A stretch of 64,000 bases of DNA. Origin: Vibrio ponticus. GTDB lineage: Bacteria > Pseudomonadota > Gammaproteobacteria > Enterobacterales > Vibrionaceae. The notes below the pieces were generated by a model. The model was not told where the DNA came from and did not search any database. It saw nothing but the letters and a program-made list of their open reading frames with translations. Below, in pieces: positions 42,869 to 52,779 of the stretch. Position numbers and translations under genes: made by a program. Where the stretch lies: the NCBI RefSeq assembly GCF_009938225.1, contig NZ_AP019657.1:2108001-2172000 (forward strand). Reading direction: 5' to 3'. Each line of letters begins with the position of its first letter. Within the stretch, counting starts at the first letter, position 1.

Positions 42869-43564
42869 GTGTATAACGTTGAGCCGATTGGTTTTGTCCA
42901 AAGTCCATATAAAGAAAAGTTTGCCGTGCCAAGACAACCTCGCTTGGTCCCGGCAGCCACTGCCCGAATCAAGTTGCAAGGTGACGTCAACTGCGCAGAA
43001 GCGGTGCGCGGCATCGAACAGTTTAGTCATGTCTGGTTACTGTTCCTGTTTGATCAGAACCTAGCCGCTGGATGGAAACCTACCGTACGCCCCCCTCGCT
43101 TAGGAGGCAATGAACGAATTGGTGTACTGGCGTCTCGTTCGACCTTTCGCCCCAATGGTATCGGCATGTCTGCTGTAGAGTTGAAAGGTGTTAGCCAGCA
43201 AGGCGATCAGTTCTACCTCGAACTGGGCAGCGTGGATTTGGTTGATGGCACGCCAATTGTGGATATCAAACCTTATATTCCTTATACCGATGCCATCATC
43301 GATGCTAATGGCGGGTATGCCGAAGAGGAACCAGAAAAAACACCAGTCTGTTTTCTGCCTGCAGCAGTTGAAAGCTTAGCTAAACAAGCCAATAGCCAGC
43401 AAATTCGCCAAGTGATTGAGCAAGTTCTCGCCCAAGATCCACGTCCTGCGTATAAGAAAAACAAGCCAGACAACAAAGAATATGCGGTTAATTTATTCAA
43501 TTTGAACGTTAAATTCACCGTAAACGATAACTTAGTGTCTGTTACTGCGATTGAACACTTTTGA
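42869..43564 (+). CDS. trmO: tRNA-Thr (t6A37) methyltransferase TrmO
   Basis: SAM-dependent enzyme methylating t6A37 to m6t6A in tRNA-Thr. I choose the GTG at 42869 (protein MYNVEPIGFVQSPYKEKFAV..., 231 residues) because it aligns with the usual start of YaeB/TrmO; upstream GTGs at 42824 and 42854 are in frame. The motif FAVPRQP and the SRSTFRPNGIGMSAV-like segment are characteristic. It is divergent from rpmE2. Confidence 0.92.
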   Translation: MYNVEPIGFVQSPYKEKFAVPRQPRLVPAATARIKLQGDVNCAEAVRGIEQFSHVWLLFLFDQNLAAGWKPTVRPPRLGGNERIGVLASRSTFRPNGIGMSAVELKGVSQQGDQFYLELGSVDLVDGTPIVDIKPYIPYTDAIIDANGGYAEEEPEKTPVCFLPAAVESLAKQANSQQIRQVIEQVLAQDPRPAYKKNKPDNKEYAVNLFNLNVKFTVNDNLVSVTAIEHF

Positions 43565-43620
43565 CAAAGCGATTTGGCTGATATTATAAGCGGCTAACAA
43601 TTTCCCCTCTGGGGACCTTC

Positions 43621-43648
43621 ATACTCCAGCCCTATGCGGCCAGAGTAT
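43621..43648 (+). repeat. Inverted repeat in the proS leader
   Basis: ATACTC-CA-GCC, 6-base loop, GGC-CA-GAGTAT: symmetric arms with one internal mismatch pair, 27 bases before proS. A CCCC-TCT-GGGG hairpin lies just upstream. May be a leader structure affecting proS. Confidence 0.45.
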
Positions 43649-43674
43649 TTCACTTTAATAAACGGATAAATTTA

Positions 43675-45390
43675 ATGCGTACCAGTAATTATCTTCTTTC
43701 TACTCTGAAGGAGACTCCAAACGACGCAGAAGTAGTGAGCCACCAGCTCATGCTACGTGCAGGTATGATCCGTAAGCTGGCTTCAGGTCTTTACACCTGG
43801 CTACCTACTGGTCTACGTGTATTGCGTAAAGTCGAAAACATCGTTCGTCAAGAAATCGACAATGCAGGTGCAATCGAAACTTTGATGCCCGTTGTTCAGC
43901 CGTTTGAACTATGGGAAGAGACAGGCCGCAGCGAAAAGATGGGTCCTGAACTACTTCGCTTTACTGACCGCCACGTTCGTCCGTTTGTACTAAGCCCAAC
44001 AGCAGAAGAAGTGATCACTGCGCTTGTGCGTAATGAAGTTAGCTCGTACAAACAGCTTCCGATGAACCTGTACCAAATCCAAACTAAATTCCGTGATGAG
44101 CGTCGTCCTCGTTTTGGCGTAATGCGTGCACGTGAATTCTGCATGATGGATGCGTACAGCTTCGACATCGACAAAGCGGGTCTAGAGAAATCTTACCAAG
44201 CGATGCACGATGCTTACTGTAAAGCATTCGACCGTATGGGTCTTGAATACCGTCCAGTACTAGCAGACTCAGGCGCTATCGGTGGTAACGGCTCTCAAGA
44301 GTTCCACGTACTAGCAGAAAGTGGTGAAGACCTAATCGCCTTCTCTACTGAATCTGATTACGCGGCAAACATCGAGAAAGCAGAAGCGGTTGCTCCTGCA
44401 GTTGAGCGCGCAGAACCAACTCAAGAGATGACTCTAGTTGATACGCCAAACGCGAAAACTATTGCAGAACTTGTTGAGCAGTTCGATCTACCAATCGAAA
44501 AAACTGTTAAGACGCTATTCGTTAAAGCTTCTGATGAAATCGATGCACCAATCGTTGCACTGATCATCCGTGGCGACCACGAACTAAACGAAATCAAAGC
44601 TGAGAACCTAGCTGAAGTTGCCGCTCCTCTAGAGATGGCAACTGAAGAAGAGATGCGTGAGCTAATTGGCGCAGGCGCAGGTTCGCTAGGTCCTGTTGGT
44701 CTTGAGCTGCCATTTATCGTTGACCGCTCTGTTGCAGTAATGAGTGATTTCGGCGCGGGCGCAAACATCGACGGCAAACACTACTTCGGTATCAACTGGG
44801 GTCGTGACGTAGAGCTTGGTCAAGTTGCTGACCTACGTAACGTAGTGGAAGGCGATCCAAGCCCATGTGGTCAAGGTACACTGATGCTTAAGCGCGGTAT
44901 CGAAGTGGGTCACATCTTCCAACTAGGTAATGTTTACTCTGAAGCGATGAACTGTGGTGTTCTAGATTCAAATGGTAAAAACGTTATCCTAGAAATGGGT
45001 TGTTACGGTATCGGTGTATCACGTGTTGTTGCTTCTGCTATTGAGCAAAACAACGACAAGTACGGCATCATTTGGCCAGACGCACTAGCGCCTTTCCAAG
45101 TAGCAATCGTACCAATGAACATGCACAAATCTGAGCGCGTTCAAGAAGCAGCAGAGAAGCTATACGCTGAACTGACTGCAATGGGTATCGAAGTACTATT
45201 CGATGACCGCAAAGAACGCCCAGGCGTAATGTTCTCTGATATGGAACTGATCGGTATCCCTCACACTATCGTGATTGGCGACCGCAGCATGGACGAAGGC
45301 AACTTCGAATACAAGAACCGTCGCAGCGGCGAGAAAACTGCAGTCGCGATGGCAGATATCGTTGAGCACCTAAAAGCACAATTCGCTTAA
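43675..45390 (+). CDS. proS: Prolyl-tRNA synthetase
   Basis: Class II synthetase charging tRNA-Pro. The 571 residues include motif 2 ([23 protein letters not shown]), the inserted YbaK-type editing domain (about 230-400) that clears mischarged Ala-tRNA-Pro, and the C-terminal anticodon-binding domain. Bacterial-type length. It is followed by a terminator that directly abuts the large GGGATGC array. Confidence 0.97.
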   Translation: MRTSNYLLSTLKETPNDAEVVSHQLMLRAGMIRKLASGLYTWLPTGLRVLRKVENIVRQEIDNAGAIETLMPVVQPFELWEETGRSEKMGPELLRFTDRHVRPFVLSPTAEEVITALVRNEVSSYKQLPMNLYQIQTKFRDERRPRFGVMRAREFCMMDAYSFDIDKAGLEKSYQAMHDAYCKAFDRMGLEYRPVLADSGAIGGNGSQEFHVLAESGEDLIAFSTESDYAANIEKAEAVAPAVERAEPTQEMTLVDTPNAKTIAELVEQFDLPIEKTVKTLFVKASDEIDAPIVALIIRGDHELNEIKAENLAEVAAPLEMATEEEMRELIGAGAGSLGPVGLELPFIVDRSVAVMSDFGAGANIDGKHYFGINWGRDVELGQVADLRNVVEGDPSPCGQGTLMLKRGIEVGHIFQLGNVYSEAMNCGVLDSNGKNVILEMGCYGIGVSRVVASAIEQNNDKYGIIWPDALAPFQVAIVPMNMHKSERVQEAAEKLYAELTAMGIEVLFDDRKERPGVMFSDMELIGIPHTIVIGDRSMDEGNFEYKNRRSGEKTAVAMADIVEHLKAQFA

Positions 45391-45410
45391 TTAAGTGTTA
45401 AAACATGCAA

Positions 45411-45434
45411 AAGGTCGATGGAAACATCGGCCTT
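45411..45434 (+). terminator. Terminator of proS
   Basis: Stem AAGGTCGATG-GAAA-CATCGGCCTT (one wobble) plus T-run. Confidence 0.88.
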
Positions 45435-45441
45435 TTTTGTT

Positions 45442-45586
<145 letters not shown>

Positions 45587-45639
45587 TTTATCTTTTGGAG
45601 AAGGAGTTGAGTCAATGGTTTTAGTCATGACCAGTAAAA

Positions 45640-45750
45640 ATCAGACATTGTTATCCCCGAGAGGGAGGAACGACCGAGTTGGGGATCTCGCTTTCAAAGA
45701 ACAAAAACAAGATTCCCTACTCGCGCTAACGCGCTCTATGGAATGACAAA
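45640..45750. repeat. Probable interspersed Vibrio intergenic repeat
   Basis: Contains ATCCCC / GGGGAT arms at about 45653-45687 around GAGAGGGAGGAACGACC, then TCCCTACTCGCGCTAACG and GGAATGAC. I recall near-identical strings between many Vibrio genes; not verifiable here. Confidence 0.4.
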
Positions 45751-45789
45751 CTTAAGGTAAGCGCTAAGTAAGATAAAGCCTACTCCGTA

Positions 45790-45900
45790 TTCCGTAAGGC
45801 GAAGCCTATTCCCACATCTCGAAGCAAAGCGACCCGCAGGGCGAAGCCCGTTCCCGCATCTCGAAGCAAAGCGTTCCGTAGGGCAACGCCCGTTACCGCT
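45790..45900 (+). repeat. 42-base tandem repeat, 2.6 copies
   Basis: Units 45790-45831, 45832-45873 and partial 45874-45900. Each begins with a CCGYARGGCGAAGCCYRTT-like core, contains the self-complementary GGC-GAA-GCC, and the two full units end CATCTCGAAGCAAAGCG. The second unit includes CCCGCATC, the complement of the heptad unit. No gene is seen between 45391 and 45902. Confidence 0.85.
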
Positions 45901-45902
45901 CT

Positions 45903-46748
45903 TTACTCCAACGGCTCTGTCGGCGCTTGGCTGGCAACCTTTTTCGGTGCAAAAGCGACATCCACCAGCGCATCTTCATTGCCATCAATCAACTCGCCGA
46001 AATGGAAAATACCAAACTCACCGGGCTTCATTCGATGCCACGTTTCATTGTCGGTTAACGGCTGCGTTGCAATCACCGAGACGATATCATTCGGTGTGGT
46101 TTCTTCTTGGAAATTAATTTCCACATCTTCATCAATTAATGAAGCTTTGCCAAAAGGTGCACGTCGAGTGATCCAGTAAAGATGATTGGTACAGTAAGTC
46201 ATTACGTATTCGCCATCGGAAAGCAGCATATTAAATACCCCTTTCTCACGTAACTTATCGCAGCATTTAGCAATAAAACGAAATACCCCGACCATGTCTT
46301 GCGGTGGTTCTGGATAGCGCTCTTCTAACTGCTTAAGCAGCCAACAAAAAGAGAGTTCACTGTCGGTTTGACCAACTGGACGAAAGCGTCCGGTGATGAG
46401 GTCTTGATAATCACTTAGCTGTCCATTGTGAGCAAAAGTCCAGTAGCGTCCCCATAACTCGCGAGTGAACGGGTGAGTATTTTCCAAATTCACACCACCA
46501 CGATTGGCTTGGCGAATATGGCTGATCACCGCTTGGCTTTTTATCGGATAGTTTTGCACGAGCTCTGCAATTTTAGAATCACAGCTAGGGTTGGGATCTT
46601 TGAAAGTACGAAAGCCTTTGCCCTCGTAAAAGGTAATACCCCAACCATCGCGATGTGGACCGGTATTACCACCTCGCTGCATCAAGCCAGTAAAACTAAA
46701 ACAAATATCGGTTGGAACGTTGGCGCTCATACCGAGCAATTCACACAT
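45903..46748 (-). CDS. Class II glutamine amidotransferase YafJ-like
   Basis: Stand-alone N-terminal nucleophile amidotransferase domain. The 281 residues begin MCELLGM, so Cys2 becomes the catalytic N-terminal residue after Met removal, followed by GGNTGPHRDGWG and HIRQANRGG motifs of the GATase_2/YafJ family. The ammonia acceptor is unknown. It lies beside gmhA as yafJ does in E. coli, 92 bases away, in the same direction. Confidence 0.9.
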   Translation of the reverse strand: MCELLGMSANVPTDICFSFTGLMQRGGNTGPHRDGWGITFYEGKGFRTFKDPNPSCDSKIAELVQNYPIKSQAVISHIRQANRGGVNLENTHPFTRELWGRYWTFAHNGQLSDYQDLITGRFRPVGQTDSELSFCWLLKQLEERYPEPPQDMVGVFRFIAKCCDKLREKGVFNMLLSDGEYVMTYCTNHLYWITRRAPFGKASLIDEDVEINFQEETTPNDIVSVIATQPLTDNETWHRMKPGEFGIFHFGELIDGNEDALVDVAFAPKKVASQAPTEPLE

Positions 46749-46840
46749 GGCTTATCTTACTCCCTTTAAACCAGTTCACAGCGACTCGCCAATAGATACC
46801 GAGCCGCTGCGCACCTAAACCGTGTGGTTTGAAATGGAGA

Positions 46841-47419
46841 TTACTTCTCCATTTCCTTCTCAATCAATTGGATCACGATATGAATGATCTTGATGTGGAT
46901 CTCTTGAATGCGGTCTGCATAGCCAAAATGCGGCACACGGATCTCAATATCCGCACAACCTGCCATCTTGCCACCATCTTTACCTGTTAGCGCGATGGTT
47001 TTCATTCCTTTCGCTTTTGCCGCTTCAATCGCATTGAGAATATTGCCAGAGTTACCTGATGTCGACAGACCAAACAATACGTCGCCTTTTGCTCCGACCG
47101 CTTCTACATAACGAGAGAAAACAAAGTCGTAACCGAAGTCGTTACTTACACAAGACAAGTGGCTTGGATCAGAAATCGCGATACCTGGGTAACCAGGGCG
47201 GTTTTCACGGTAACGGCCAGTTAACTCTTCGGCAAAGTGCATTGCGTCGCAGTGCGAGCCACCATTACCACAAGATAGCACTTTACCACCTTGCTTGAAC
47301 GAATCAGCGATCAGCTTTGCCGCAGCTTCAATCTGAGCAATATTGTGATCATCACTTAGGAACTTGTTCAGTACGTCAGCGGCTTCTGTCAGCTCGCTTT
47401 TAATCAAATCCTGGTACAT
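46841..47419 (-). CDS. gmhA: Sedoheptulose-7-phosphate isomerase GmhA
   Basis: First enzyme of ADP-heptose synthesis for LPS core. From ATG 47419 the protein is 192 residues, the E. coli length, with AAGAGA upstream; an ATG two codons earlier is possible. The SIS-domain motifs [19 protein letters not shown] and LSTSGNSGN are present. Partner of gmhB in this window. Confidence 0.96.
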   Translation of the reverse strand: MYQDLIKSELTEAADVLNKFLSDDHNIAQIEAAAKLIADSFKQGGKVLSCGNGGSHCDAMHFAEELTGRYRENRPGYPGIAISDPSHLSCVSNDFGYDFVFSRYVEAVGAKGDVLFGLSTSGNSGNILNAIEAAKAKGMKTIALTGKDGGKMAGCADIEIRVPHFGYADRIQEIHIKIIHIVIQLIEKEMEK

Positions 47420-47644
47420 AAGCATTCTCTTGAATTCTGTTAATTAGGCAAACGCCCTTTACTCTTCTGAGTTTACTTGAACCACAACGACTGTCGATAG
47501 CCAGTAAGCAAGATTTCAATGATTCTTGACCTTTCACGTACACAAAATCGTCATCACGCCACAGTTTTAGATTTTTTACTCTACTTAGATCACTTTTTAG
47601 ACAGTTATTGATTTTACATTTATTTAATATCTCGATTACAATTT

Positions 47645-47661
47645 AACTGGTTAGACCTCTT
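47645..47661. promoter_or_regulatory. FadR-type operator upstream of fadE
   Basis: AACTGGTTAGACCTCTT resembles the known FadR consensus (AACTGGTCNGACNTGTT) at most positions. It overlaps the expected transcription start, just after a TACAAT -10 (47637-47642) with TTTACA 18 bases upstream, a layout that fits repression. Confidence 0.65.
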
Positions 47662-47712
47662 ACCAAAAAGCAGACGTACAAATAGAAACGAAGTCTGAAA
47701 AGGAACCTTAAT

Positions 47713-50160
47713 ATGGATATCTTGCTCTCTATACTTGGCTTTGCCACCGTACTCGGTGTTTGCCTTTACCATCGCACCTCTTTACTGATCTCTGTCGCCG
47801 CGATGACTGCGACAATGGTGGTGCTCACCTTGTCAGGCTTCACTGGCACAATGGCTTGGGTGCTCTTCTTAACCGCGCTTGCGGTGCTTGCCGTACCATC
47901 AATTCGCCAATCGCTGATTAGCCGCAAAGCACTCACGCTGTTTCGTAAAGTGCTGCCAGCCATGTCTCAAACCGAAAAAGAAGCCCTGGATGCGGGTACG
48001 GTTTGGTGGGAGGCTGAGCTATTTAAAGGCAAACCAGATTGGAACAAACTGCACGCAATCAAAGCGCCTAAGCTCAGTGCTGAAGAGCAAGCTTTCCTCG
48101 AAGGTCCGGTTGAAGAAGTGTGTGCCATGGTCAGTGACTACCAAGTGACCCACGAGTTAGCAGATCTCCCGCCTGAAGTGTGGCAGTACCTGAAAGATCA
48201 TAAGTTTTTTGCCATGATCATCAAAAAACAGTATGGCGGATTAGAGTTCTCAGCCTACGCCCAGTCACTGGTATTGCAGAAGCTCACCGGTGTTTCCGGC
48301 GTGCTCTCCTCTACGGTTGGTGTACCTAACTCGCTTGGTCCTGGTGAACTGTTACAACACTACGGAACCAAAGAACAAAAAGACTACTACCTGCCACGTC
48401 TCGCACAGGGTAAAGAGATCCCATGTTTTGCCCTAACCAGCCCAGAAGCTGGGTCTGATGCCGGTGCAATACCAGATTACGGCATCGTCTGTTATGGCGA
48501 CTGGCAAGGCGAACAAGTACTGGGGATGCGCCTAACGTGGAACAAACGCTATATCACGTTAGCCCCTGTTGCTACGGTCTTGGGACTGGCGTTTAAGCTA
48601 CGCGATCCTGATGGTTTACTGGGTGAGCAGAAAGACTTAGGTATTACCTGTGCGCTTATCCCAACGCACCTCAAAGGGGTTGAGATCGGCAATCGTCACT
48701 TCCCACTTAACGTACCGTTCCAAAATGGTCCAACTCGAGCCAACGAGCTCTTTGTACCGATGGATTACATCATCGGCGGCGAGAAAATGGCCGGACAAGG
48801 GTGGCGTATGCTGGTTGAGTGTCTGTCTGTGGGTCGTGGCATTACCTTGCCATCCAATTCCACCGGCGGCATCAAAACCGCTGCGCTGGCAACGGGCGCT
48901 TACGCACGTATCCGCCGTCAATTTAAACAACCAATTGGTCATATGGAAGGCGTTGAGGAACCATTAGCACGCTTGGCCGGTAATGCGTATGTGATGGATG
49001 CGGCAAGTGAACTGACGGTCGCGGGTATTGATTTAGGTGAGAAACCATCTGTTATCTCAGCGATTGTGAAATACCATTGTACTCACCGTGGACAAGCCAG
49101 CATTATCGACGCGATGGATATCGTGGGTGGTAAAGGGATCTGTATGGGTCCATCCAACTTCTTAGCGCGCGGCTACCAAGGTGCACCCATAGCCGTGACG
49201 GTTGAAGGGGCAAACATTCTAACTCGTTCAATGATCATCTTTGGTCAAGGGGCGATTCGCTGCCACCCATATGTACTCAACGAAATGGAAGCCGCTTACT
49301 CTGAACAAAGTGATGCGTTAGAAAAGTTCGATGCAGCGCTTGCCGGTCATGTCAGCTTTACCATCAGTAACTTAGTACGCAGCTTCTGGCTTGGTTTAAC
49401 TGACGGACGCTTCTCTACCTCTCCAGTTAACGATCAGACTCAACGTTACTATCAACAATTGAACCGCTACAGCGCCAATATCGCCCTATTGTCAGATATT
49501 TCGATGGCAGTGCTCGGTGGTTCATTAAAACGCAAAGAACGCCTTTCTGCGCGCCTTGGTGACGTATTAAGTCAACTATACCTAGGTTCGGCAACATTGA
49601 AGCGTTTCGATATTGAAGGGCGTAATGCGCAAGACTTACCGCTAGTGCACTGGGGGATGCAAGATAGCTTGTATCAAACTGAACAAGCGATTGAAGGACT
49701 GTTAGCTAACTTCCCAAATCGCGCGGTTGCGACACTACTAAAATTTATCGTGATGCCACTAGGACGTACCCGCAAAGCACCAAGTGATAAGCTCGATAGC
49801 CAAGTGGCACAACTGCTGCAAACTCCAAGTGAAACCCGCTCACGACTGGGTCGCAATCAATACCTCACTGCCAGTGAGTTTAACCCAGCGGGGCGTATTG
49901 AGCAGGCATTAAAGGTGATCTTAGAGGCAGAGCCTGTGTTTGATAAGGTGTGCCAAGCGCAAGGTAAACGCAAGCCATTCCTAATGCTAGATAAAATTGC
50001 CGCTCAAGGATTGGAGCTTGGTGTGATAGAGCAACATGAAGCCCAACTGTTAATCGAAGCGGAAAAACAGCGCTTATACGTGATTAATGTCGATGATTTT
50101 GAACCACAAGAGCTTGCAGCGAAACCACTACAACCAATGAGTATGGATGAAGTGGCGTAG
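47713..50160 (+). CDS. fadE: Acyl-CoA dehydrogenase FadE
   Basis: Inner-membrane-associated flavoenzyme for the first step of fatty acid beta-oxidation. The 815 residues are the long FadE form: two N-terminal hydrophobic segments (about 3-30 and 42-62), the acyl-CoA dehydrogenase core (about 120-560, with [11 protein letters not shown] and the GGKGI segment), and a DUF1974 C-terminal domain. A FadR-type site is upstream and a terminator downstream. Confidence 0.95.
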   Translation: MDILLSILGFATVLGVCLYHRTSLLISVAAMTATMVVLTLSGFTGTMAWVLFLTALAVLAVPSIRQSLISRKALTLFRKVLPAMSQTEKEALDAGTVWWEAELFKGKPDWNKLHAIKAPKLSAEEQAFLEGPVEEVCAMVSDYQVTHELADLPPEVWQYLKDHKFFAMIIKKQYGGLEFSAYAQSLVLQKLTGVSGVLSSTVGVPNSLGPGELLQHYGTKEQKDYYLPRLAQGKEIPCFALTSPEAGSDAGAIPDYGIVCYGDWQGEQVLGMRLTWNKRYITLAPVATVLGLAFKLRDPDGLLGEQKDLGITCALIPTHLKGVEIGNRHFPLNVPFQNGPTRANELFVPMDYIIGGEKMAGQGWRMLVECLSVGRGITLPSNSTGGIKTAALATGAYARIRRQFKQPIGHMEGVEEPLARLAGNAYVMDAASELTVAGIDLGEKPSVISAIVKYHCTHRGQASIIDAMDIVGGKGICMGPSNFLARGYQGAPIAVTVEGANILTRSMIIFGQGAIRCHPYVLNEMEAAYSEQSDALEKFDAALAGHVSFTISNLVRSFWLGLTDGRFSTSPVNDQTQRYYQQLNRYSANIALLSDISMAVLGGSLKRKERLSARLGDVLSQLYLGSATLKRFDIEGRNAQDLPLVHWGMQDSLYQTEQAIEGLLANFPNRAVATLLKFIVMPLGRTRKAPSDKLDSQVAQLLQTPSETRSRLGRNQYLTASEFNPAGRIEQALKVILEAEPVFDKVCQAQGKRKPFLMLDKIAAQGLELGVIEQHEAQLLIEAEKQRLYVINVDDFEPQELAAKPLQPMSMDEVA

Positions 50161-50192
50161 CGTTCGCTGATTATAAAAGAGTCAGATATAGA

Positions 50193-50216
50193 AAAGGGCT
50201 GCCGATGCAGCCCTTT
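50193..50216. terminator. Terminator between fadE and convergent gene
   Basis: Stem AAAGGGCTGC-CGAT-GCAGCCCTTT; usable from both strands. Confidence 0.88.
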
Positions 50217-50235
50217 ATTTTTCAATGAGATATTG

Positions 50236-51504
50236 CTACTTCTTCGGCATTTCCAATTGCATCTCTGGAATTGCCGCACGTTTGGCTTTAATTTTTCGCA
50301 TCACAAACCAGCCAACTAACCCAACAACCACCAGCACGACGTTACTAATCGCAATAATCATGATACTTCTTTTACGCTGTGCTTCACGGGCTTCTTTAAT
50401 ACGCTGCTCTTCAAGTAGCTTCGCTTGTTGAATACGCTCCAACTCTTGTAAGCGTCTGGTTTCGGCTAAATCGATATCTTTGACAACACTGTAGGTTTGC
50501 GCCGTCACTGGTAACATCAATTCGCGATTCGTTCCCAATTCGGTGGCATAAGCGATACCGTGCCATGAGTACTCACCTACCTTATCAGAGTACGGAATTT
50601 CCAAGGTGACGCTCATATCCTCATCAGATGCAGCACTCCCCTCGACCGAAACTGTGCCGCCGTCGGCATTGGTATGCTCAATATGAGCAGCTAAACTGCC
50701 AGGCTTAATCATCCCTTGCTCGCCAGTAAAAATTACCTGATGCTGCTGACCAACTTGACGCGATTGAATGAAAGTCAGTTCAATTGGATTCGGGTAGACC
50801 AATACTTCTTGCTCTTGTGCACGCAAAAACACACCATTACCCGAAGTAATGCGCACACGATATTTACCTGGCGGGGCTGAAATTGGCAATTTGACGGTAA
50901 ATACTCCGTCACCAGCATGTTCGTCAAGCCCTGCACCATCATCGGCAAACTCGCCAATTTCAATTGGCACTGGGCGAGCTTCTTTGATCAACGCCGATTC
51001 GTTCTCGACATACTTAGTAAACGTGACTTTCAGATTAACGCGGTCAAGAAAGTCTCTCAATAATAACGGTTTATCATCTGAGGTTAGGCGTGCAGTGAAC
51101 TTTAACTCTTCGCCTTGATACAAACGTTCAGGCAAAACCTCTGACGCAAGCTCAAGATGAGAAATCAGCTTAATTTTGTTCTTCGGCGTCACTTTACCGA
51201 CCGCTTGCCAAGGACCCGGCATCGGATTATCGATGGAAATAATATCCATCGCTGACTCTTGATACCAACGAACATTGTCGGGATGGCGATGAGAATAATA
51301 TTTACGACCATCAGGACGCACTAACACGACGGCATTCGAACCTTCGGCGCGATAAATGACAAAAGTTATCTGCTTGATGGTCGGATCAACACGAAAGCGG
51401 TTGTCGAGCAATGACATTGAGCTCTCGGGTACGGAAGTTTGCCCAGCGGCAAAGCAGAATGTACTAACTAACAAGCCGATTAAGGCTAACCCGATCCTCA
51501 ACAT
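50236..51504 (-). CDS. TIGR03503-type predicted membrane protein of unknown function
   Basis: I start at ATG 51504 (AGGAGA 5 bases upstream), giving 422 residues. It has a signal peptide ending near AFAAGQ-like FCFAAGQ, a large extracytoplasmic region with beta-rich segments (including a choice-of-anchor-like VRPDGRKYYSH part), one membrane helix near the C-terminus (about 385-407) and a basic cytoplasmic tail. The layout matches a conserved Vibrio/Shewanella uncharacterised family that I recall as TIGR03503. It starts 8 bases after dnaQ stops, on the same strand, so it is probably co-transcribed with dnaQ. Confidence 0.75.
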   Translation of the reverse strand: MLRIGLALIGLLVSTFCFAAGQTSVPESSMSLLDNRFRVDPTIKQITFVIYRAEGSNAVVLVRPDGRKYYSHRHPDNVRWYQESAMDIISIDNPMPGPWQAVGKVTPKNKIKLISHLELASEVLPERLYQGEELKFTARLTSDDKPLLLRDFLDRVNLKVTFTKYVENESALIKEARPVPIEIGEFADDGAGLDEHAGDGVFTVKLPISAPPGKYRVRITSGNGVFLRAQEQEVLVYPNPIELTFIQSRQVGQQHQVIFTGEQGMIKPGSLAAHIEHTNADGGTVSVEGSAASDEDMSVTLEIPYSDKVGEYSWHGIAYATELGTNRELMLPVTAQTYSVVKDIDLAETRRLQELERIQQAKLLEEQRIKEAREAQRKRSIMIIAISNVVLVVVGLVGWFVMRKIKAKRAAIPEMQLEMPKK

Positions 51505-51512
51505 CTTTTCTC

Positions 51513-52253
51513 CTATTGACGCCAAAGGCAGCTTCCGCTTTTCTCAACGATATCTAGACGACCATTATGTGCTTCTATTTCATCGGCACTGGCACGCAAA
51601 ACCTTTAGCGCTTTTCGTTCACTTGAGACACGTTTTATCGACTCACCTCCCACACCTTCGCTGTTACTGCCAGCATTAAATTGCAGCGAGGTTTGCCCAC
51701 CGGTCATCAATAGATAAACGTCAGCGAGGATCTCCGCATCGAGCAATGCCCCGTGGAGCGTACGGTGCGAGTTATCTATTCCATAACGGTCACACAAAAC
51801 GTCAAGGTTGTTACGCTTACCTGGGAAGATTTTCTTCGCCATGGCAAGGGTATCGGTAACCTTACAATACTGCTCGGTCTTACCGATTTGTGGGTCGAGT
51901 TTATCAAACTCATAGTCCATAAAGCCGACGTCGAAGGGCGCGTTGTGTGCGACAAGTTCAGCGCCTTTAATAAAGTCGAGAAATTCTTGGTGTACTTCAC
52001 TGTATTGCGGCTTATCACGCAAAAACTCATCGGTGATACCGTGAACGCCAATCGCCTCCGCCTGAATTTCACGGTCAGGTTTGATATAGACGTGGAAATG
52101 TCGACCGGTCAGTTTGCGGTTGATGATCTCTACCGCACCGATTTCGACAATGCGATGCCCAAGGTAGTGTGGACCACCCTCTTGGTTCATACCCGTGGTT
52201 TCGGTATCGAGTACCACGATACGATGCTGATTAGAATTGTTGCTGGTATTCAT
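51513..52253 (-). CDS. dnaQ: DNA polymerase III epsilon subunit (proofreading)
   Basis: 3'-5' exonuclease of the replicase, partner of DnaE. The 246 residues carry ExoI DTETTG (Asp16, Glu18), ExoII around HNAPFDVGFMDYEF, ExoIII HGALLDAEILADVY, and a C-terminal segment that binds the alpha subunit. Divergent from rnhA with 57 bases between the starts, the same arrangement as in E. coli. Confidence 0.97.
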   Translation of the reverse strand: MNTSNNSNQHRIVVLDTETTGMNQEGGPHYLGHRIVEIGAVEIINRKLTGRHFHVYIKPDREIQAEAIGVHGITDEFLRDKPQYSEVHQEFLDFIKGAELVAHNAPFDVGFMDYEFDKLDPQIGKTEQYCKVTDTLAMAKKIFPGKRNNLDVLCDRYGIDNSHRTLHGALLDAEILADVYLLMTGGQTSLQFNAGSNSEGVGGESIKRVSSERKALKVLRASADEIEAHNGRLDIVEKSGSCLWRQ

Positions 52254-52310
52254 TACAAACTATGTGTCAGACTATGAGTAAATATGTGCAAGCTCTTATA
52301 GTATCAAATC

Positions 52311-52775
52311 ATGACGAAACAAGTGGAAATTTTCACAGATGGTTCTTGCTTAGGCAATCCGGGACCTGGCGGTTACGGCATCGTGCTGCGTTACAAGCAG
52401 AATGAAAAGACCTTAGCCAAGGGCTACACCCTTACAACCAACAACCGCATGGAAATGATGGCGACAATTGTGGCGCTAAAAGCTTTAAAAGAGCCATGTA
52501 ACGTGATCCTCACTACCGATAGCCAATACGTTCGCCAAGGTATTACTCAATGGATTCACAACTGGAAAAAACGCGGTTGGAAAACCGCCGATAAGAAACC
52601 GGTGAAAAACGCCGACCTGTGGCAAGCATTGGATAAAGAAACTGAACGTCATCAGATTGATTGGCGTTGGGTAAAAGGTCACGCAGGGCATCGCGAAAAT
52701 GAAATGTGTGACGAACTGGCGCGCACTGCGGCAGAAAACCCAACCGATGAAGATACGGGTTATATTCCTAGCTAA
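52311..52775 (+). CDS. rnhA: Ribonuclease HI
   Basis: Degrades RNA in RNA-DNA hybrids. The 154 residues contain the catalytic acids Asp10, Glu48 and Asp70 plus the basic handle region ([11 protein letters not shown]) and the [16 protein letters not shown] motif with the remaining catalytic His/Asp. Convergent with the methyltransferase gene; its terminator lies inside that gene. Confidence 0.97.
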   Translation: MTKQVEIFTDGSCLGNPGPGGYGIVLRYKQNEKTLAKGYTLTTNNRMEMMATIVALKALKEPCNVILTTDSQYVRQGITQWIHNWKKRGWKTADKKPVKNADLWQALDKETERHQIDWRWVKGHAGHRENEMCDELARTAAENPTDEDTGYIPS

Positions 52776-52779
52776 CCGA

